Origin: an uncultured Bacteroidia bacterium
GTDB lineage: Bacteria > Bacteroidota > Bacteroidia > Bacteroidales > UBA932
Direction: 5' to 3'
Assembly: GCA_902774045.1 (NCBI GenBank)
Contig: CACYGW010000003.1
Location: forward strand, 1-64,000
DNA: 64,000 bases
In this document: in pieces, positions 9,718 to 19,354 of the stretch
Layout: each line of letters starts with the position of its first letter
How positions within the stretch are numbered: position 1 is the first letter of the stretch
Translations under genes and position numbers: made by a program
Notes under the pieces: generated by a model
Told to the model about the DNA's origin: nothing
Seen by the model: the letters and a program-made list of their open reading frames with translations, nothing else
Databases searched by the model: none

Positions 9718-10512
9718 ATGAAATTCAAAACAATTTTTGCAGCCGCCGCAGTAGTAGCAGTAATCTCTTCCTGCGGTGTTAAAGGAGAAAAATCATCCAA
9801 TCAGGGAGCAGATTCCCTTGGTGTTAAAACAGAGGAGGTAAAGAAGGCCTCTGAGCTTCTTCCTTCAAAGGCACAGAAGGATTCCGTAAGTTATCTTATA
9901 GGTACCGTATTCGGAAGCTACCTTAAGCAGTACAACTTCGGCGACGTTAACTTCAACCAGATCAAGAAGGGTATCCACGACTATCTGGCAGCAAAGGGCC
10001 AGCCCGGAACACCTGCTTTCAGCGCTCAGTTCAAGATTTCCCCCGAAACTATCGACGATCTCTTCAACAGATACCTTAAATTAAGGTTCGAGTATGTTTC
10101 CGCTCTCAACAGGGAAGAAGGAGAGAAAGCAATCAAGGATTATCTCAAGAAGGGTTATTCCCAGACCGGCACCGGCCTCCTATACAAGATAGAGGCTCCC
10201 GGTATGGACAGGAAGATAGAGAAACTGGACACTCTTGAGGTTAACTACAAGGGCACCTTCGTTAATGGCGACGTATTCGATGAGACTACAGCCGAGCGTG
10301 GTTCCTTCACCGTTATAGTTCAGGACGGCCGCGTTATCCCCGGTTGGATAGAGGGCTTGCAGCTTATAGGCGAGGGTGGTTCCATCAAACTCCTCATCCC
10401 TTCAAATCTTGCTTACGGAGAAAGAGGTACCCGCGGTATGGAGCCTAACAAGACTCTTGCCTTTGATATCAACATCCTCTCTGTTAAGCCTCACGCTCCC
10501 GCAGCAGAATAA
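9718..10512 (+). CDS. FKBP-type peptidyl-prolyl cis-trans isomerase, lipoprotein
   Basis: Catalyses proline isomerisation in exported proteins. The 264-residue protein has a signal peptide ending in VAVISSC, a good lipobox, so it is probably membrane-anchored outside the cytoplasm. Residues about 60-140 resemble the FKBP N-terminal dimerisation region, and about 150-258 is the FKBP domain, with VNYKGTFVNGDVFDET, RVIPGWIEGLQLIGEGG and IPSNLAYGERGT. It is the first gene of a close-packed plus-strand run, 2 nt before the DUF3127 gene. Confidence 0.92.
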   Translation: MKFKTIFAAAAVVAVISSCGVKGEKSSNQGADSLGVKTEEVKKASELLPSKAQKDSVSYLIGTVFGSYLKQYNFGDVNFNQIKKGIHDYLAAKGQPGTPAFSAQFKISPETIDDLFNRYLKLRFEYVSALNREEGEKAIKDYLKKGYSQTGTGLLYKIEAPGMDRKIEKLDTLEVNYKGTFVNGDVFDETTAERGSFTVIVQDGRVIPGWIEGLQLIGEGGSIKLLIPSNLAYGERGTRGMEPNKTLAFDINILSVKPHAPAAE

Positions 10513-10514
10513 TT

Positions 10515-10895
10515 ATGCCGTCGGGATTTGAACTTGAAGGCCGGCTTTCCGGCGTTCTTGAGCCCCAGACCGGTCACTCCGCCAAAGGAGACTGGGTCCG
10601 CCAGGACTTCCTCGTAGAAGTGCAGGACGGGAACTTTCCCACCACCGTGTGCTTCAGCCTTTGGGGAGCAGACCGGGTAAAGGAGCTTGAAAAATGTGCC
10701 ATAGGCACACAGGTAAAGGTCTCCTTTAATCTTTCCAGCCGCGAATACAATGGCCGCTGGTACACAGATATAAGAGCCTGGAGAATAGCAGCCGTAAATG
10801 AGGGCGCTCCCGCCGGAGGCCCTGCAACGGCTCCGCCTCCCCCGGCTGTGGAAGACCTTCCGTCAGCAGATTTTGGGGATGACCTCCCTTTCTAA
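10515..10895 (+). CDS. DUF3127 protein with an SSB-like acidic tail
   Basis: A 126-residue cytoplasmic protein. Residues 1-95 match the DUF3127 pattern (FELEGRLSGVLEPQTG, QDFLVEVQDG, REYNGRWYTDIRAW), probably an OB-like beta barrel. A proline-alanine linker (about 96-112) leads to the C-terminal tail ADFGDDLPF. That tail resembles the DDDIPF tip by which single-stranded DNA-binding proteins recruit repair and replication enzymes. A role in single-strand DNA binding or partner recruitment is inferred, supported by dnaG two genes downstream. Confidence 0.8.
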   Translation: MPSGFELEGRLSGVLEPQTGHSAKGDWVRQDFLVEVQDGNFPTTVCFSLWGADRVKELEKCAIGTQVKVSFNLSSREYNGRWYTDIRAWRIAAVNEGAPAGGPATAPPPPAVEDLPSADFGDDLPF

Positions 10896-10916
10896 ACATA
10901 AAACTTACAGCTTATT

Positions 10917-11579
10917 ATGATACAGTTTGGTTATAAACGTACCCTTGGCGCATTGCTGCGCATCGTTGGTTCCGTGGGCATAGGCTTGGTCCTTATACTA
11001 ATGCCTTATACGGGCCCCGTCCTTTTTGGAAGAATAGTGGCCGCGACTCTTTTTGCCGCCGGCGTCGCTATTACAGTTTATGCTTTTGCAACCAGGGACA
11101 AACTTAAACCCAGTCATTTTAAGCTACTTTTCATTAACGCCGGAATCCTGGCCGTGCTGGGATTCATTCTGCTTATGTGGCCCGGCATCCTTGCCGGTAT
11201 GGTAGTTACCGTCGTGGGAATTGCCATCGTGGCCTTCGCCCTCATTCAGCTGGTTGCCTACGGCAGCGCGCTAAGTTTCCTGGGTGTCGGCTATATGGGC
11301 CTCATTTTTAGCGGAGCGGCTCTGATAGGGGGTATACTCATTCTCTTCAACCCCTTCAAAAGTGCAGAGATAATGAGCATCCTTGCCGGTTCCGTTCTGG
11401 TTTATTACGGAGTATCCGAACTCCTTTGCCTGCCCAGGATAAGAAAAGCTTACAAAGATTTTGAGTCTTCTCAGGTAAAGAAGGACGATGCCCCCCAGGC
11501 CGGTCCCGACAGGCAGATAGAGAAATCTTCCAAGTTCTCTGCCAAGGATGCGGATTATCAGGAGGTAGACAATCAATAA
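10917..11579 (+). CDS. DUF308 (HdeD-like) integral membrane protein
   Basis: A 220-residue inner-membrane protein with about six hydrophobic helices (roughly 15-35, 38-58, 67-87, 91-112, 122-142, 148-168) in paired repeats with short loops, as in DUF308/HdeD proteins. A charged cytoplasmic tail of about 45 residues, rich in Lys, Asp and Ser, follows. The function is unknown; HdeD of E. coli is linked to acid resistance, which may not carry over. It lies 21 nt after the DUF3127 gene and 9 nt before dnaG. Confidence 0.75.
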   Translation: MIQFGYKRTLGALLRIVGSVGIGLVLILMPYTGPVLFGRIVAATLFAAGVAITVYAFATRDKLKPSHFKLLFINAGILAVLGFILLMWPGILAGMVVTVVGIAIVAFALIQLVAYGSALSFLGVGYMGLIFSGAALIGGILILFNPFKSAEIMSILAGSVLVYYGVSELLCLPRIRKAYKDFESSQVKKDDAPQAGPDRQIEKSSKFSAKDADYQEVDNQ

Positions 11580-11588
11580 GTCTGCCCG

Positions 11589-13526
11589 ATGATTCCACAG
11601 GACACAGTAAACAAAATATTGGATGCCGCGCAGATTGTGGACGTAGTCCAGGACTTCGTTTCCCTCAAGAGGCGCGGCGCCAATTATGTTGCGTGCTGTC
11701 CGTTCCATAACGAGAAAACCCCCTCTTTTTACGTTTCCCCCTCCAAAGGCATCTACAAGTGCTTTGGCTGCGGGAAAAGCGGCACGGCCGTGGGCTTTGT
11801 GATGGAGCACGAGAACCTCTCTTACGTAGAGGCCCTAAAGTTCCTTGCCCGCAAATACGGAATAGAGGTGGTGGAAAAGGAGGAAACCGCAGAAGAAATA
11901 GCCCGCAAGCAGCGCTCCGAGAGCCTGCTCCTGGTATCTGATTTTGCCTCCAAGTTCTTTGCCTCCGCCCTGGAGACAGACGAGGGCCGCACCATAGGCC
12001 TGGCCTATTTCCACAGCCGCGGTCTGGAGGACGATACTATCCGCAAATACGGCCTGGGCTGGGCTCCCAAGGACCGCAAGTCCCTTATGGACACCGCCCT
12101 TGCAAAGGGTTACAAGGAAGAATACCTTGTAGATACCGGGCTTTGCATCAAGTACGAGGACGGGCACCTGTCCGACAGGTTCTTCGACAGGGTAATGTTC
12201 CCCATCCACTCCGTGAGCGGCAGGGTTATAGCCTTTGGCGGCCGAACCCTCAGGAGCGACAAGACGGTAGCCAAATACGTAAACTCCCCTGAGACGGAAA
12301 TCTACGTAAAGAGCAAGTCCCTCTACGGAATCTGGTTTGCCAAGAACGAGATGTCCAGAAGCGACAAATGCTATCTTGTAGAAGGCTATCTGGATGTGCT
12401 AAGTATGCATCAGCTGGGAATAACCAACGTAGTGGCCTCCAGCGGCACCTCGCTAACCGTAGAGCAGATAAGGCTCATAAAGAAATTTACGGAGAACGTT
12501 ACCATTATGTACGATGGTGACTCGGCCGGCATCAAGGCCGCCATCCGCGGAATAGACCTTGTGCTAAAGGAAGGGCTCAACGTAAAGGTAGTGCTTCTGC
12601 CCGACGGTCACGACCCGGATTCCTTTAGCCGCCAGCACAGCCTTGAGGAGGTAAAGGCCTTCATAGAAGAGAACGAGCAGGACTTCATAGCCTTCAAGAC
12701 ACAGCTGCTTTTGTCAGAGGCCGGCGGGGACCCAATAAAACGGGCCGGGTTAATAAACGACATCGCAGACACCATAGCCCTTATCCCGGATGCGGTAAAA
12801 AGATCTGTCTATGCCCAGACAAGTTCAGATGTATTCCACATAGACTCCAATATCCTCTTTGACCGCATACGCAAGACCCGCCAGAGCGAGCGTGCCCGCG
12901 AGGAAGGACCTGTTTCTCCCGTCCCAGAGGAGGTGACGTCCGCTGAGCCGCAGAATCACGCTCTTTTTGAATATCCAACCCTGGCACCGGCAGAGCGGGA
13001 TTTGCTAAGCTTCATCTACCGCGACGGCTGCACGCCCCTGGAGTTCGAGAGCGATTCGGAGTTTTACACCCCTGATGGGCAGATTTCGGTGGCGGATTTT
13101 ATAAGGGATTGTCTTGAGGCCGATGGTTTCGTTTTTATGAACGAGATTTACCGCCGCCTGTACGACAACTACTTTGCAATGTACGACGCCCCGGAGGCTC
13201 CGTCGCAGGAAGAAATACAGCGCACTATGCTTAACAGCCCGGACAGGGCCGCCGCCGACATTGTGGCAGACCTTGTGGAAGAGAGGCATATGCTTACCAT
13301 AAGCAAGTTCGAGGCTGCCATCACGGCGCCATCGACCCTACTTGTAACCTATGTGCCCAAGGCCATACAGATATATCAGCTCCAGCGGCTGAACCTGGAA
13401 ATATCAAAACTGAACAAGACCCTCTCATCCGCCCAAGGGGATGAGAGCCTGGAGATACTTGCTCAGGTAAAAGAGAACCTGAATCTTAGAAAGAAGTTGG
13501 AAGATAAGTTGGGAAGAGTTATGTAA
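11589..13526 (+). CDS. dnaG: DNA primase
   Basis: Makes RNA primers for replication at the fork. The 645-residue protein has the CHC2 zinc ribbon (Cys37, His40, Cys58, Cys61) near the N-terminus. The primase core and Toprim domain follow, with VEGYLDVLSMHQ carrying the catalytic Glu, SSGTSLT, and the metal-binding MYDGDSAG and LPDGHDPDSF. The C-terminal 200 residues should form the DnaB-interacting domain but are poorly conserved. The length is normal. metG starts 26 nt downstream. Confidence 0.97.
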   Translation: MIPQDTVNKILDAAQIVDVVQDFVSLKRRGANYVACCPFHNEKTPSFYVSPSKGIYKCFGCGKSGTAVGFVMEHENLSYVEALKFLARKYGIEVVEKEETAEEIARKQRSESLLLVSDFASKFFASALETDEGRTIGLAYFHSRGLEDDTIRKYGLGWAPKDRKSLMDTALAKGYKEEYLVDTGLCIKYEDGHLSDRFFDRVMFPIHSVSGRVIAFGGRTLRSDKTVAKYVNSPETEIYVKSKSLYGIWFAKNEMSRSDKCYLVEGYLDVLSMHQLGITNVVASSGTSLTVEQIRLIKKFTENVTIMYDGDSAGIKAAIRGIDLVLKEGLNVKVVLLPDGHDPDSFSRQHSLEEVKAFIEENEQDFIAFKTQLLLSEAGGDPIKRAGLINDIADTIALIPDAVKRSVYAQTSSDVFHIDSNILFDRIRKTRQSERAREEGPVSPVPEEVTSAEPQNHALFEYPTLAPAERDLLSFIYRDGCTPLEFESDSEFYTPDGQISVADFIRDCLEADGFVFMNEIYRRLYDNYFAMYDAPEAPSQEEIQRTMLNSPDRAAADIVADLVEERHMLTISKFEAAITAPSTLLVTYVPKAIQIYQLQRLNLEISKLNKTLSSAQGDESLEILAQVKENLNLRKKLEDKLGRVM

Positions 13527-13552
13527 TCCTGGCTTAAAGAATTGATATAGAA

Positions 13553-15733
13553 ATGGATAAGAATTTTAAAAGAACACTTGTAACCTGCGCCCTGCCGTAC
13601 GCCAACGGCCCTGTGCACATCGGCCATCTTGCCGGAGTTTATGTTCCTGCCGATATTTACGTAAGATATCTTAGGATGAAGGGCCAGGAGGTGCTCTTCA
13701 TCTGCGGCAGCGACGAGCACGGCGTGCCCATCACCATAAAGGCCCGCAAGGAAGGCGTCACCCCCCAGGACATAGTTGACAGGTATCACAACATAATAAA
13801 GAACAGCTTCACAGGACTGGGAATCAACTTTGACATCTACTCCCGAACCACCTCCAAGGTTCACGGAAAGAATGCGTCCGAGTTCTTCCGCAAGCTCTAC
13901 GACGACGACAAATTCATCACCCGCGAGAGCGAGCAGTTTTTTGATCCGGAGGCCAAGGTTTTTCTGGCCGATCGTTACATAACCGGTACCTGCCCCAAGT
14001 GCGGAAACCCTCACGCCTACGGCGACCAGTGCGAGAAATGCGGCAGCACCCTCTCTCCGGAAGAATTGCTGGATCCCAAGTCTGCCCTTAGCGGCAGCGC
14101 CCCCGTGAAGGTAAAGACCAAGCACTGGTATCTGCCCCTGGACCAGTACGAGCCCTGGCTGCGCGAGTGGATACTCCAGCAGCACAAGGAGTGGAAGTCC
14201 AACGTTTACGGGCAGTGCAAGAGCTGGCTGGACGGCGGCCTTCAGCCCCGTGCCGTGAGCCGCGACCTTGACTGGGGAGTCCCCGTCCCTGTAGACGGCG
14301 CCCAGGGCAAGGTGCTCTACGTGTGGTTCGACGCTCCCATAGGCTATATCTCCAATACTCAGGAACTCCTGCCCCAGAGCTGGGAGAAGTGGTGGAAGAG
14401 CCAGGACACCCGCCTTGTCCACTTCATAGGCAAAGACAATATAGTGTTCCACTGCATAGTGTTCCCGTCTATGCTCAAGGCCTACGGAGACTATATCCTC
14501 CCGGACAACGTGCCTTCAAATGAGTTCCTGAACCTTGAGAGCGACAAAATCTCTACTTCCCGCAACTGGGCGGTTTGGCTTAACGAATATCTGGAGCAGT
14601 TCCCCGGCCAGGAGGACGTGCTGCGTTACGTGCTCTGCGCCAATGCACCCGAGACAAAGGACAATGACTTTACCTGGAAGGATTTCCAGCAGAGAAACAA
14701 CTCGGAGCTGGTGGCCATATTCGGAAACTTCGTAAACAGGGCCGTAGTGCTCACCCAGAAGTACTTCGATGGCCGCGTGCCGGCCAACGCCAAGCAGGAA
14801 GATATTGACAGGCAGACTCTTGCAGAAATCAGCCCCTGCAGGAAGGCCCTGGAAGAGTACATAGAGACCTTCCACTTCCGCGAGGCCCTTAAGGAGGCTA
14901 TGAACATTGCCAGGATTGGTAATAAGTATATTTCTGACACCGAGCCCTGGAAGGTTGCCAAGACCGATATGGACCGCACCGCTTCCATCCTCTATACCTC
15001 GCTGCAGATTTGCGCCAATCTGGCCGTAGCCTTCGAGCCCTTCCTGCCCTTCTCTGCAGAGAAGCTGCGTGGCATCCTTAACGTAGATGTAGTGGCCGGC
15101 AAGGACTTCCGTGCGGGCGAGGGCGCTCCCACAGAGAACTTCTTCCTCCCCGGTTCCGGCAAGGCGCTGCATACCTCGGATGATAAGAAGGCAGAAGGCC
15201 TTCTCCTTACCTGGGACACCATCGGCCAGGATGAACTCCTTCCCGCCGGTCACGCCCTTGGAGAAAACACCCTCCTCTTTGCCAAGGTAGAAGACGACGT
15301 TATAAAGGCCCAGACAGACAGGCTGGAGCAGATTAAAGCCGCCAACCAGGCCGCCGCAGCCGCCGCAGAGGCTGAGCGGGCCGCCGCCCACGTAGAGCCT
15401 CAGAAACCGGAGGTAGAGTACGACGACTTTGCCCGTATGGACATCCGCACGGCAACCGTTCTTGCGGCCGAGCGCGTGCCCAAAACAGACAAACTCCTTA
15501 AATTAACCATCGACACAGGTATAGATACAAGGACGATAGTTTCCGGAATAGCAGAGTATTATACTCCGGAGGATATGATAGGAAAGCAGATTTGCATACT
15601 TGCCAATCTTAAACCCAGGGCAATCAGGGGTATAGAGTCCAAGGGTATGATCCTTATGGCCAAGCAGGGCGACGGTAAAATGCGCTTCATTACCCCTCAG
15701 GAGGCCATAGCCAACGGCGGGCAGATAAATTAA
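13553..15733 (+). CDS. metG: Methionyl-tRNA synthetase with C-terminal tRNA-binding domain
   Basis: Charges tRNA-Met. The 726-residue protein has the HIGH element in [14 protein letters not shown], a zinc knuckle [18 protein letters not shown] near 144-161, and the KMSKS loop as KISTS at 332-336. The anticodon-binding helical domain follows, then an alanine-rich charged linker (about 595-620) and an EMAPII/Trbp111-like OB domain ([20 protein letters not shown] to the end) that aids dimerisation and tRNA binding. KISTS is a tolerated form of KMSKS and I do not read it as a defect. Confidence 0.98.
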   Translation: MDKNFKRTLVTCALPYANGPVHIGHLAGVYVPADIYVRYLRMKGQEVLFICGSDEHGVPITIKARKEGVTPQDIVDRYHNIIKNSFTGLGINFDIYSRTTSKVHGKNASEFFRKLYDDDKFITRESEQFFDPEAKVFLADRYITGTCPKCGNPHAYGDQCEKCGSTLSPEELLDPKSALSGSAPVKVKTKHWYLPLDQYEPWLREWILQQHKEWKSNVYGQCKSWLDGGLQPRAVSRDLDWGVPVPVDGAQGKVLYVWFDAPIGYISNTQELLPQSWEKWWKSQDTRLVHFIGKDNIVFHCIVFPSMLKAYGDYILPDNVPSNEFLNLESDKISTSRNWAVWLNEYLEQFPGQEDVLRYVLCANAPETKDNDFTWKDFQQRNNSELVAIFGNFVNRAVVLTQKYFDGRVPANAKQEDIDRQTLAEISPCRKALEEYIETFHFREALKEAMNIARIGNKYISDTEPWKVAKTDMDRTASILYTSLQICANLAVAFEPFLPFSAEKLRGILNVDVVAGKDFRAGEGAPTENFFLPGSGKALHTSDDKKAEGLLLTWDTIGQDELLPAGHALGENTLLFAKVEDDVIKAQTDRLEQIKAANQAAAAAAEAERAAAHVEPQKPEVEYDDFARMDIRTATVLAAERVPKTDKLLKLTIDTGIDTRTIVSGIAEYYTPEDMIGKQICILANLKPRAIRGIESKGMILMAKQGDGKMRFITPQEAIANGGQIN

Positions 15734-15745
15734 AAAACCATCGAT

Positions 15746-16528
15746 ATGAAAAAACTACTCATTTTTGCACTCGTAGCCCTGGTATGCTCCTGCGGCACCG
15801 GAGGAAACAAGTATCTGGGTAAAATACCCGGCCTTACGGACCAGAATGAAATTGTAGACCAAACCCAAAAGCTTAAGGGCGTTAAGGTTTCCTGCGTATC
15901 CGGCCAGCCGGAGTATTTCTCCGTGCTGGGAGACGTTGCTGTTTGTGACGGCATTACTTACCAGGTGCTTCTTAAGTTTCATAAGACCGCAAGTATCTTC
16001 AGTTCCGGCAGCATAGATATTCTTTTTGTAAACTCACAGGACAATAAAGTTTACGGAAATAAGACTCAGATTATGTTCGGCGGCTCTCTGGAGAACAGAT
16101 ATACTGCCGGCAGCGTTGTACTTTACTCACTATTCCTGAACGATATCCAGTACAGCGATTTGTCCCTGCTGCTTGATAAAACAGACCGCTTTGTGCTTAG
16201 TATCAGGGAAAAGCCGGTAGAGGTAGAAAGCCCCGACACAAGGCCAGCCTTCACCCCTGCCGGTATGGCGGTAGACTTCCAGGAAGAATTCTACAAGGCC
16301 ATTGTAGACAATGATATGGAGGCCTATAACGGCTGCGATTACGGCTTTGGAGAGTTTGAGTTTGGAGAGTCCTACGAGTGGGCACAGTTCAACAAGGCCT
16401 ATGACCTATGGAAAATGGCCTACCCGGAAAAGTGGGAGGTAATAAAGGCATTCAGAAAGCAGAAAATAGAAGAGAAATACGCTCTCTGCGCCCTTGACGT
16501 AGAGGACCCTGACTGGACAAAACTCTAG
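15746..16528 (+). CDS. Hypothetical lipoprotein
   Basis: A 260-residue protein not recognised as a named family. It has a lipoprotein signal (MKKLLIFALVALVCSCG, lipobox VCSC) and would be anchored in a membrane outside the cytoplasm. The middle looks beta-rich, and the C-terminal 70 residues are acidic and aromatic with a DYGFGEFEFGESYEW stretch. It starts 12 nt after metG and probably ends this transcript. Its last bases overlap the stop of the convergent methyltransferase gene. Confidence 0.7.
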   Translation: MKKLLIFALVALVCSCGTGGNKYLGKIPGLTDQNEIVDQTQKLKGVKVSCVSGQPEYFSVLGDVAVCDGITYQVLLKFHKTASIFSSGSIDILFVNSQDNKVYGNKTQIMFGGSLENRYTAGSVVLYSLFLNDIQYSDLSLLLDKTDRFVLSIREKPVEVESPDTRPAFTPAGMAVDFQEEFYKAIVDNDMEAYNGCDYGFGEFEFGESYEWAQFNKAYDLWKMAYPEKWEVIKAFRKQKIEEKYALCALDVEDPDWTKL

Positions 16529-17163
16529 TCCTCTTCTTTTCTTATGACATAAAGGCCGTGGCGGAGCGGAAGCATTACCTTCCGGACGCTGCGGTCTTTT
16601 GCTACCATATCGTTGAAAAGGGCTATGCCCCTTGTCTGGGCATCGGTGGGCATAGGGTCCTGCAGCACTTTGCCGTCCCACAGCACATCGTCTGCCAGAA
16701 TTACAGACCCCTTGTGCAAGAGAGGCTGCAGCATTTCATAGTAAACGGCGTACTCTCTTTTGTCTGCATCAATGAAAACAAGGTCGTAGGGCTCTTTCAT
16801 AGAGCCGATGGTTTCTTTTGCATCTCCTATATGCAGGCTGATGCTTTCTTTTACCCCGGCCTTGGCAAAGCCCTCCAGGATTAGGTCTTCCAGCTCGTCA
16901 TTAACCTCCAGACTGTCTATGTGTCCGCCCTCCGGCAGCCCGTAGGCCATACAGATTGTAGAGTAGCCGGTGAAGCAGCCAATCTCCAGCACCCTTTGGG
17001 GCTGCAACATAGAGGTAATAAGGGTAAGAAGCGCCCCCTGAACCGGCCCGCAGAGCATCTGTGGATAGTTTGTCCTAAGATGAGTCTGGCGCACAAGCCA
17101 CTCCAGCGCCTTAGTCTGCGCATCCGAGTGAGCCTTGATATAACTTTCAAGAGGGGTTTCCAT
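16525..17163 (-). CDS. Class I SAM-dependent O-methyltransferase (CCoAOMT/COMT-like)
   Basis: A 212-residue cytoplasmic enzyme. Motif I VLEIGCFTGYSTICMA binds S-adenosylmethionine, GHIDSLEVND is the acidic strand 2, and YDLVFIDADKREY with VILADDVLWDGKV carries the catechol O-methyltransferase-type metal-ligand acids. The methyl acceptor is unknown; relatives act on small catechol-like molecules or tRNA wobble uridine (TrmR). It is the last gene of a minus-strand set, 2 nt after the M16 peptidase, and shares its final bases with the convergent lipoprotein gene. Confidence 0.88.
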   Translation of the reverse strand: METPLESYIKAHSDAQTKALEWLVRQTHLRTNYPQMLCGPVQGALLTLITSMLQPQRVLEIGCFTGYSTICMAYGLPEGGHIDSLEVNDELEDLILEGFAKAGVKESISLHIGDAKETIGSMKEPYDLVFIDADKREYAVYYEMLQPLLHKGSVILADDVLWDGKVLQDPMPTDAQTRGIALFNDMVAKDRSVRKVMLPLRHGLYVIRKEED

Positions 17164-17165
17164 AA

Positions 17166-18407
17166 CTACAGGAATATAAGGGACGATAGTTTATCCGGAG
17201 CAAAAATCTTCTCTGCCTCCCTGCGGAGTTCCTCTGCCTCAATGGACATAATCTTCTGCCTCATTTCCTCGTCGGAAGTCACTTTGCCAAAGGCAAGCAT
17301 GCTCTTTCCTATGCCAAGGCACTGGGACTCCCCGTTTGCGTTAGACACCGTCATCTGCCCCAGAAGCTGCTTTTTGGCTGTGGCAAAGCTGCGGCATCCA
17401 AGAGGAGATTCGCAAATCTTTACCAGCTCCCTTTTCATTGCCCTTGTGGCCTTGGAAAGATTGGAGTGGTCGCACCCAAAACTTATGGCCATTATGCCTG
17501 AATCCAGATAGGGAGTGTAGGAGGCTTCTACTCCGTAAACCCAGCCGTTTTTCTCCCTTAGCACGTTGCCAAGGATAGAGTTGGAGGCCGGGCCGCCAAG
17601 AATGTTGGAAAGAAGCCCTGCCACCAGCCGCTCGCGTCCCTCTCCAAGAGAGGGGGCATAACCGCCAAACACGGCATTGGCCTCGTGATTGTCCTTGTTT
17701 ACGCTCTGGTTAAACTGCCTTTGCTCCGGAGAGATATGTTCCCTTACGGGCTTTGCCGTTTCCTGCGCCCCGGGAACCGATTTCACTGCAGAAGAGGCCT
17801 TCATAATCATCCGCACCATCTTCTCTTCCGGCAAGTCCGCCACCATACTCAGCACCATCCTCCCGGGAACAAAGCCGCGGGCCGTGAAGGCCCTAAGATG
17901 TTCCGTGGTAATAAGCGGTACGGATTCAATAGTGCCCAGAATGGGGCTTGACAGCGGATGTCCCTTGAAGAGCAGTTCCTCGAAGCAGTCGTATATATCG
18001 TCTGACGGGCTGTCCTTGTAGGCCTGAATCTCGTCCATTACCACGCCCTTTTCCACTTCTATTTCCGTGGACGGGAAAGAAGGCTCCGTGGCCAGTTCTA
18101 CAAGCAGGCCAAGGGCCTTGCCAAGGTCTTCTTTAAGGACTGTGGCGTGTATTACTATTTCTTCCTTGGTGGTAAAGGCGTTAAGTTCTCCGCCCAGGAT
18201 TTCCAGGCAGGAGTTTATGCTTCTGGCGCTGCGGCGGGCGGTGCCCTTGAAGACAGAGTGTTCCGTGAAATGGGCTATTCCGGAGGGGAAGGGGTGCTCG
18301 TCGCGGGTGCCGCAGCCAATGGTAAGGGCGCAATATCCAACTTCTGCTCCGCTACGGCGCACTGCGTAGCCCAGGCCCTCGGGCGTATATCCTGTAAGCA
18401 TCGGCAT
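17166..18407 (-). CDS. M16 family zinc peptidase (processing-peptidase-like)
   Basis: A 413-residue protein with the inverted zinc motif HxxEH (His46, Glu49, His50 in HFTEHSVFKGT), followed by GGELNAFTTKEE and the distal glutamate region EVEKGVVMDEIQAYKDSP. The C-terminal half has the second, inactive M16-like domain with GWVYGVEASY. There is no clear signal peptide, so it is probably cytoplasmic. Natural substrates of bacterial homologues are mostly unknown; peptide degradation is likely. The start MPMLTGYTPEGL is short but leads straight into the first beta strand. Confidence 0.9.
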   Translation of the reverse strand: MPMLTGYTPEGLGYAVRRSGAEVGYCALTIGCGTRDEHPFPSGIAHFTEHSVFKGTARRSARSINSCLEILGGELNAFTTKEEIVIHATVLKEDLGKALGLLVELATEPSFPSTEIEVEKGVVMDEIQAYKDSPSDDIYDCFEELLFKGHPLSSPILGTIESVPLITTEHLRAFTARGFVPGRMVLSMVADLPEEKMVRMIMKASSAVKSVPGAQETAKPVREHISPEQRQFNQSVNKDNHEANAVFGGYAPSLGEGRERLVAGLLSNILGGPASNSILGNVLREKNGWVYGVEASYTPYLDSGIMAISFGCDHSNLSKATRAMKRELVKICESPLGCRSFATAKKQLLGQMTVSNANGESQCLGIGKSMLAFGKVTSDEEMRQKIMSIEAEELRREAEKIFAPDKLSSLIFL

Positions 18408-18410
18408 AAA

Positions 18411-19232
18411 TTACTTTCTACCCTTCAGGAATGCGGTCAAATCTTCCTCCATCAGCCCGCATCCGTATTTTGAAGATACCTTGTGTTTTTTGAAATAATA
18501 GAGTTCGAAGGTAGATGCGTCCACAAGATAAACGTAGAAGGCGTCTCCATTGACGGGGAGGACCGGTGCCACCACAAAGCATACGGCGGCGTCTTCTGCG
18601 TCAAGTATTATCTGGTCTGCCTGGTCTGCCGACACAAGGTGAATGTTCTTTTTGGTGCATAGATTCTCGTCCGGAACAGGAGTCCTGCGGGAAAACTCTT
18701 CCTGGCAGAGGTACAGCGGCTTTGAGACCGCCTTCCTGGGGTTGGAAATCGTGAGCCCGGAGCCTCCGTAGGTGCTGCCTATGGCCTTGCTTATCAGGTT
18801 CTGCAGCAGGCAGGCTATAGGGGGGAGCAGCGTCTCTTCGCGTCCGGACAGACCGTCGGCCGGGCAGATTGCCACCGATGCCACCATAAGCATATCCTGA
18901 ACCTTTCTGGGGGCTGCGTTGCCACCCTTTACCAGGTACCAGCGGCGAAGTCCCTCGCCCCCGTCGGCCACAGCCAGGAAATAATAGTTGTCGTTAGTTT
19001 TAAGGCTGTCGAATTCTTCTTCGCTGCAAAGTTCGTAGGCCGATATTGTCCAGTAATTCTTTATGGCGTCGCGGATTGCCGCATCCAGTTCCTCTTCTCC
19101 CGTAAGCACCACTTTGGTGACTTTCTGCGGGAAATCTTTTATTTTTTCCTTGTGCGTCTGAATCTGCAACTGAGCCTGTGCGGCCTGGCAGAACATAAGG
19201 AAAAGAGATATTATGATAGCTACCCGTTTCAT
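18411..19232 (-). CDS. Secreted protein of unknown function
   Basis: A 273-residue protein with a Sec signal peptide (hydrophobic residues 4-14, probable cleavage after AQA near 20). I do not recognise a named domain. Alternating hydrophobic segments such as VTKVVLTGEEELDAAIRDAI and AVCFVVAPVLP suggest an alpha/beta fold repeated twice. It leads the minus-strand set with the M16 peptidase and methyltransferase (gap 3 nt), driven by a strong consensus promoter facing away from dnaX. Confidence 0.72.
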   Translation of the reverse strand: MKRVAIIISLFLMFCQAAQAQLQIQTHKEKIKDFPQKVTKVVLTGEEELDAAIRDAIKNYWTISAYELCSEEEFDSLKTNDNYYFLAVADGGEGLRRWYLVKGGNAAPRKVQDMLMVASVAICPADGLSGREETLLPPIACLLQNLISKAIGSTYGGSGLTISNPRKAVSKPLYLCQEEFSRRTPVPDENLCTKKNIHLVSADQADQIILDAEDAAVCFVVAPVLPVNGDAFYVYLVDASTFELYYFKKHKVSSKYGCGLMEEDLTAFLKGRK

Positions 19233-19251
19233 TTATGATTCTATTTGGATG

Positions 19252-19282
19252 CAAAGTTATAAAGGTTGCCTATTATTTCAAA
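19252..19282 (-). promoter_or_regulatory. Consensus promoter for the 19232-16525 operon
   Basis: On the minus strand TTTG (19282-19279) lies 19 nt before TAACTTTG (19259-19252), a full match to TTTG-N19-TAnnTTTG. The ATG at 19232 is 20 nt downstream. Confidence 0.75.
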
Positions 19283-19300
19283 AAGGCGGTCAATAAAAAG

Positions 19301-19331
19301 TTGGAAAAATAGAAAACAGCGGTTAAATTTG
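19301..19331 (+). promoter_or_regulatory. Promoter for dnaX
   Basis: TTG at 19301-19303 lies 20 nt upstream of TAAATTTG at 19324-19331, and the ATG of dnaX is at 19355. It stands back to back with the minus-strand promoter at 19252-19282. Confidence 0.68.
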
Positions 19332-19354
19332 TAAGTTGTAGTCATTATACGCTT

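Noticed and set aside
14546..14560. KISTS in place of KMSKS in MetG as a possible defect
   Set aside because: Tolerated form of the loop; the rest of the enzyme is intact and it is the only metG in view.
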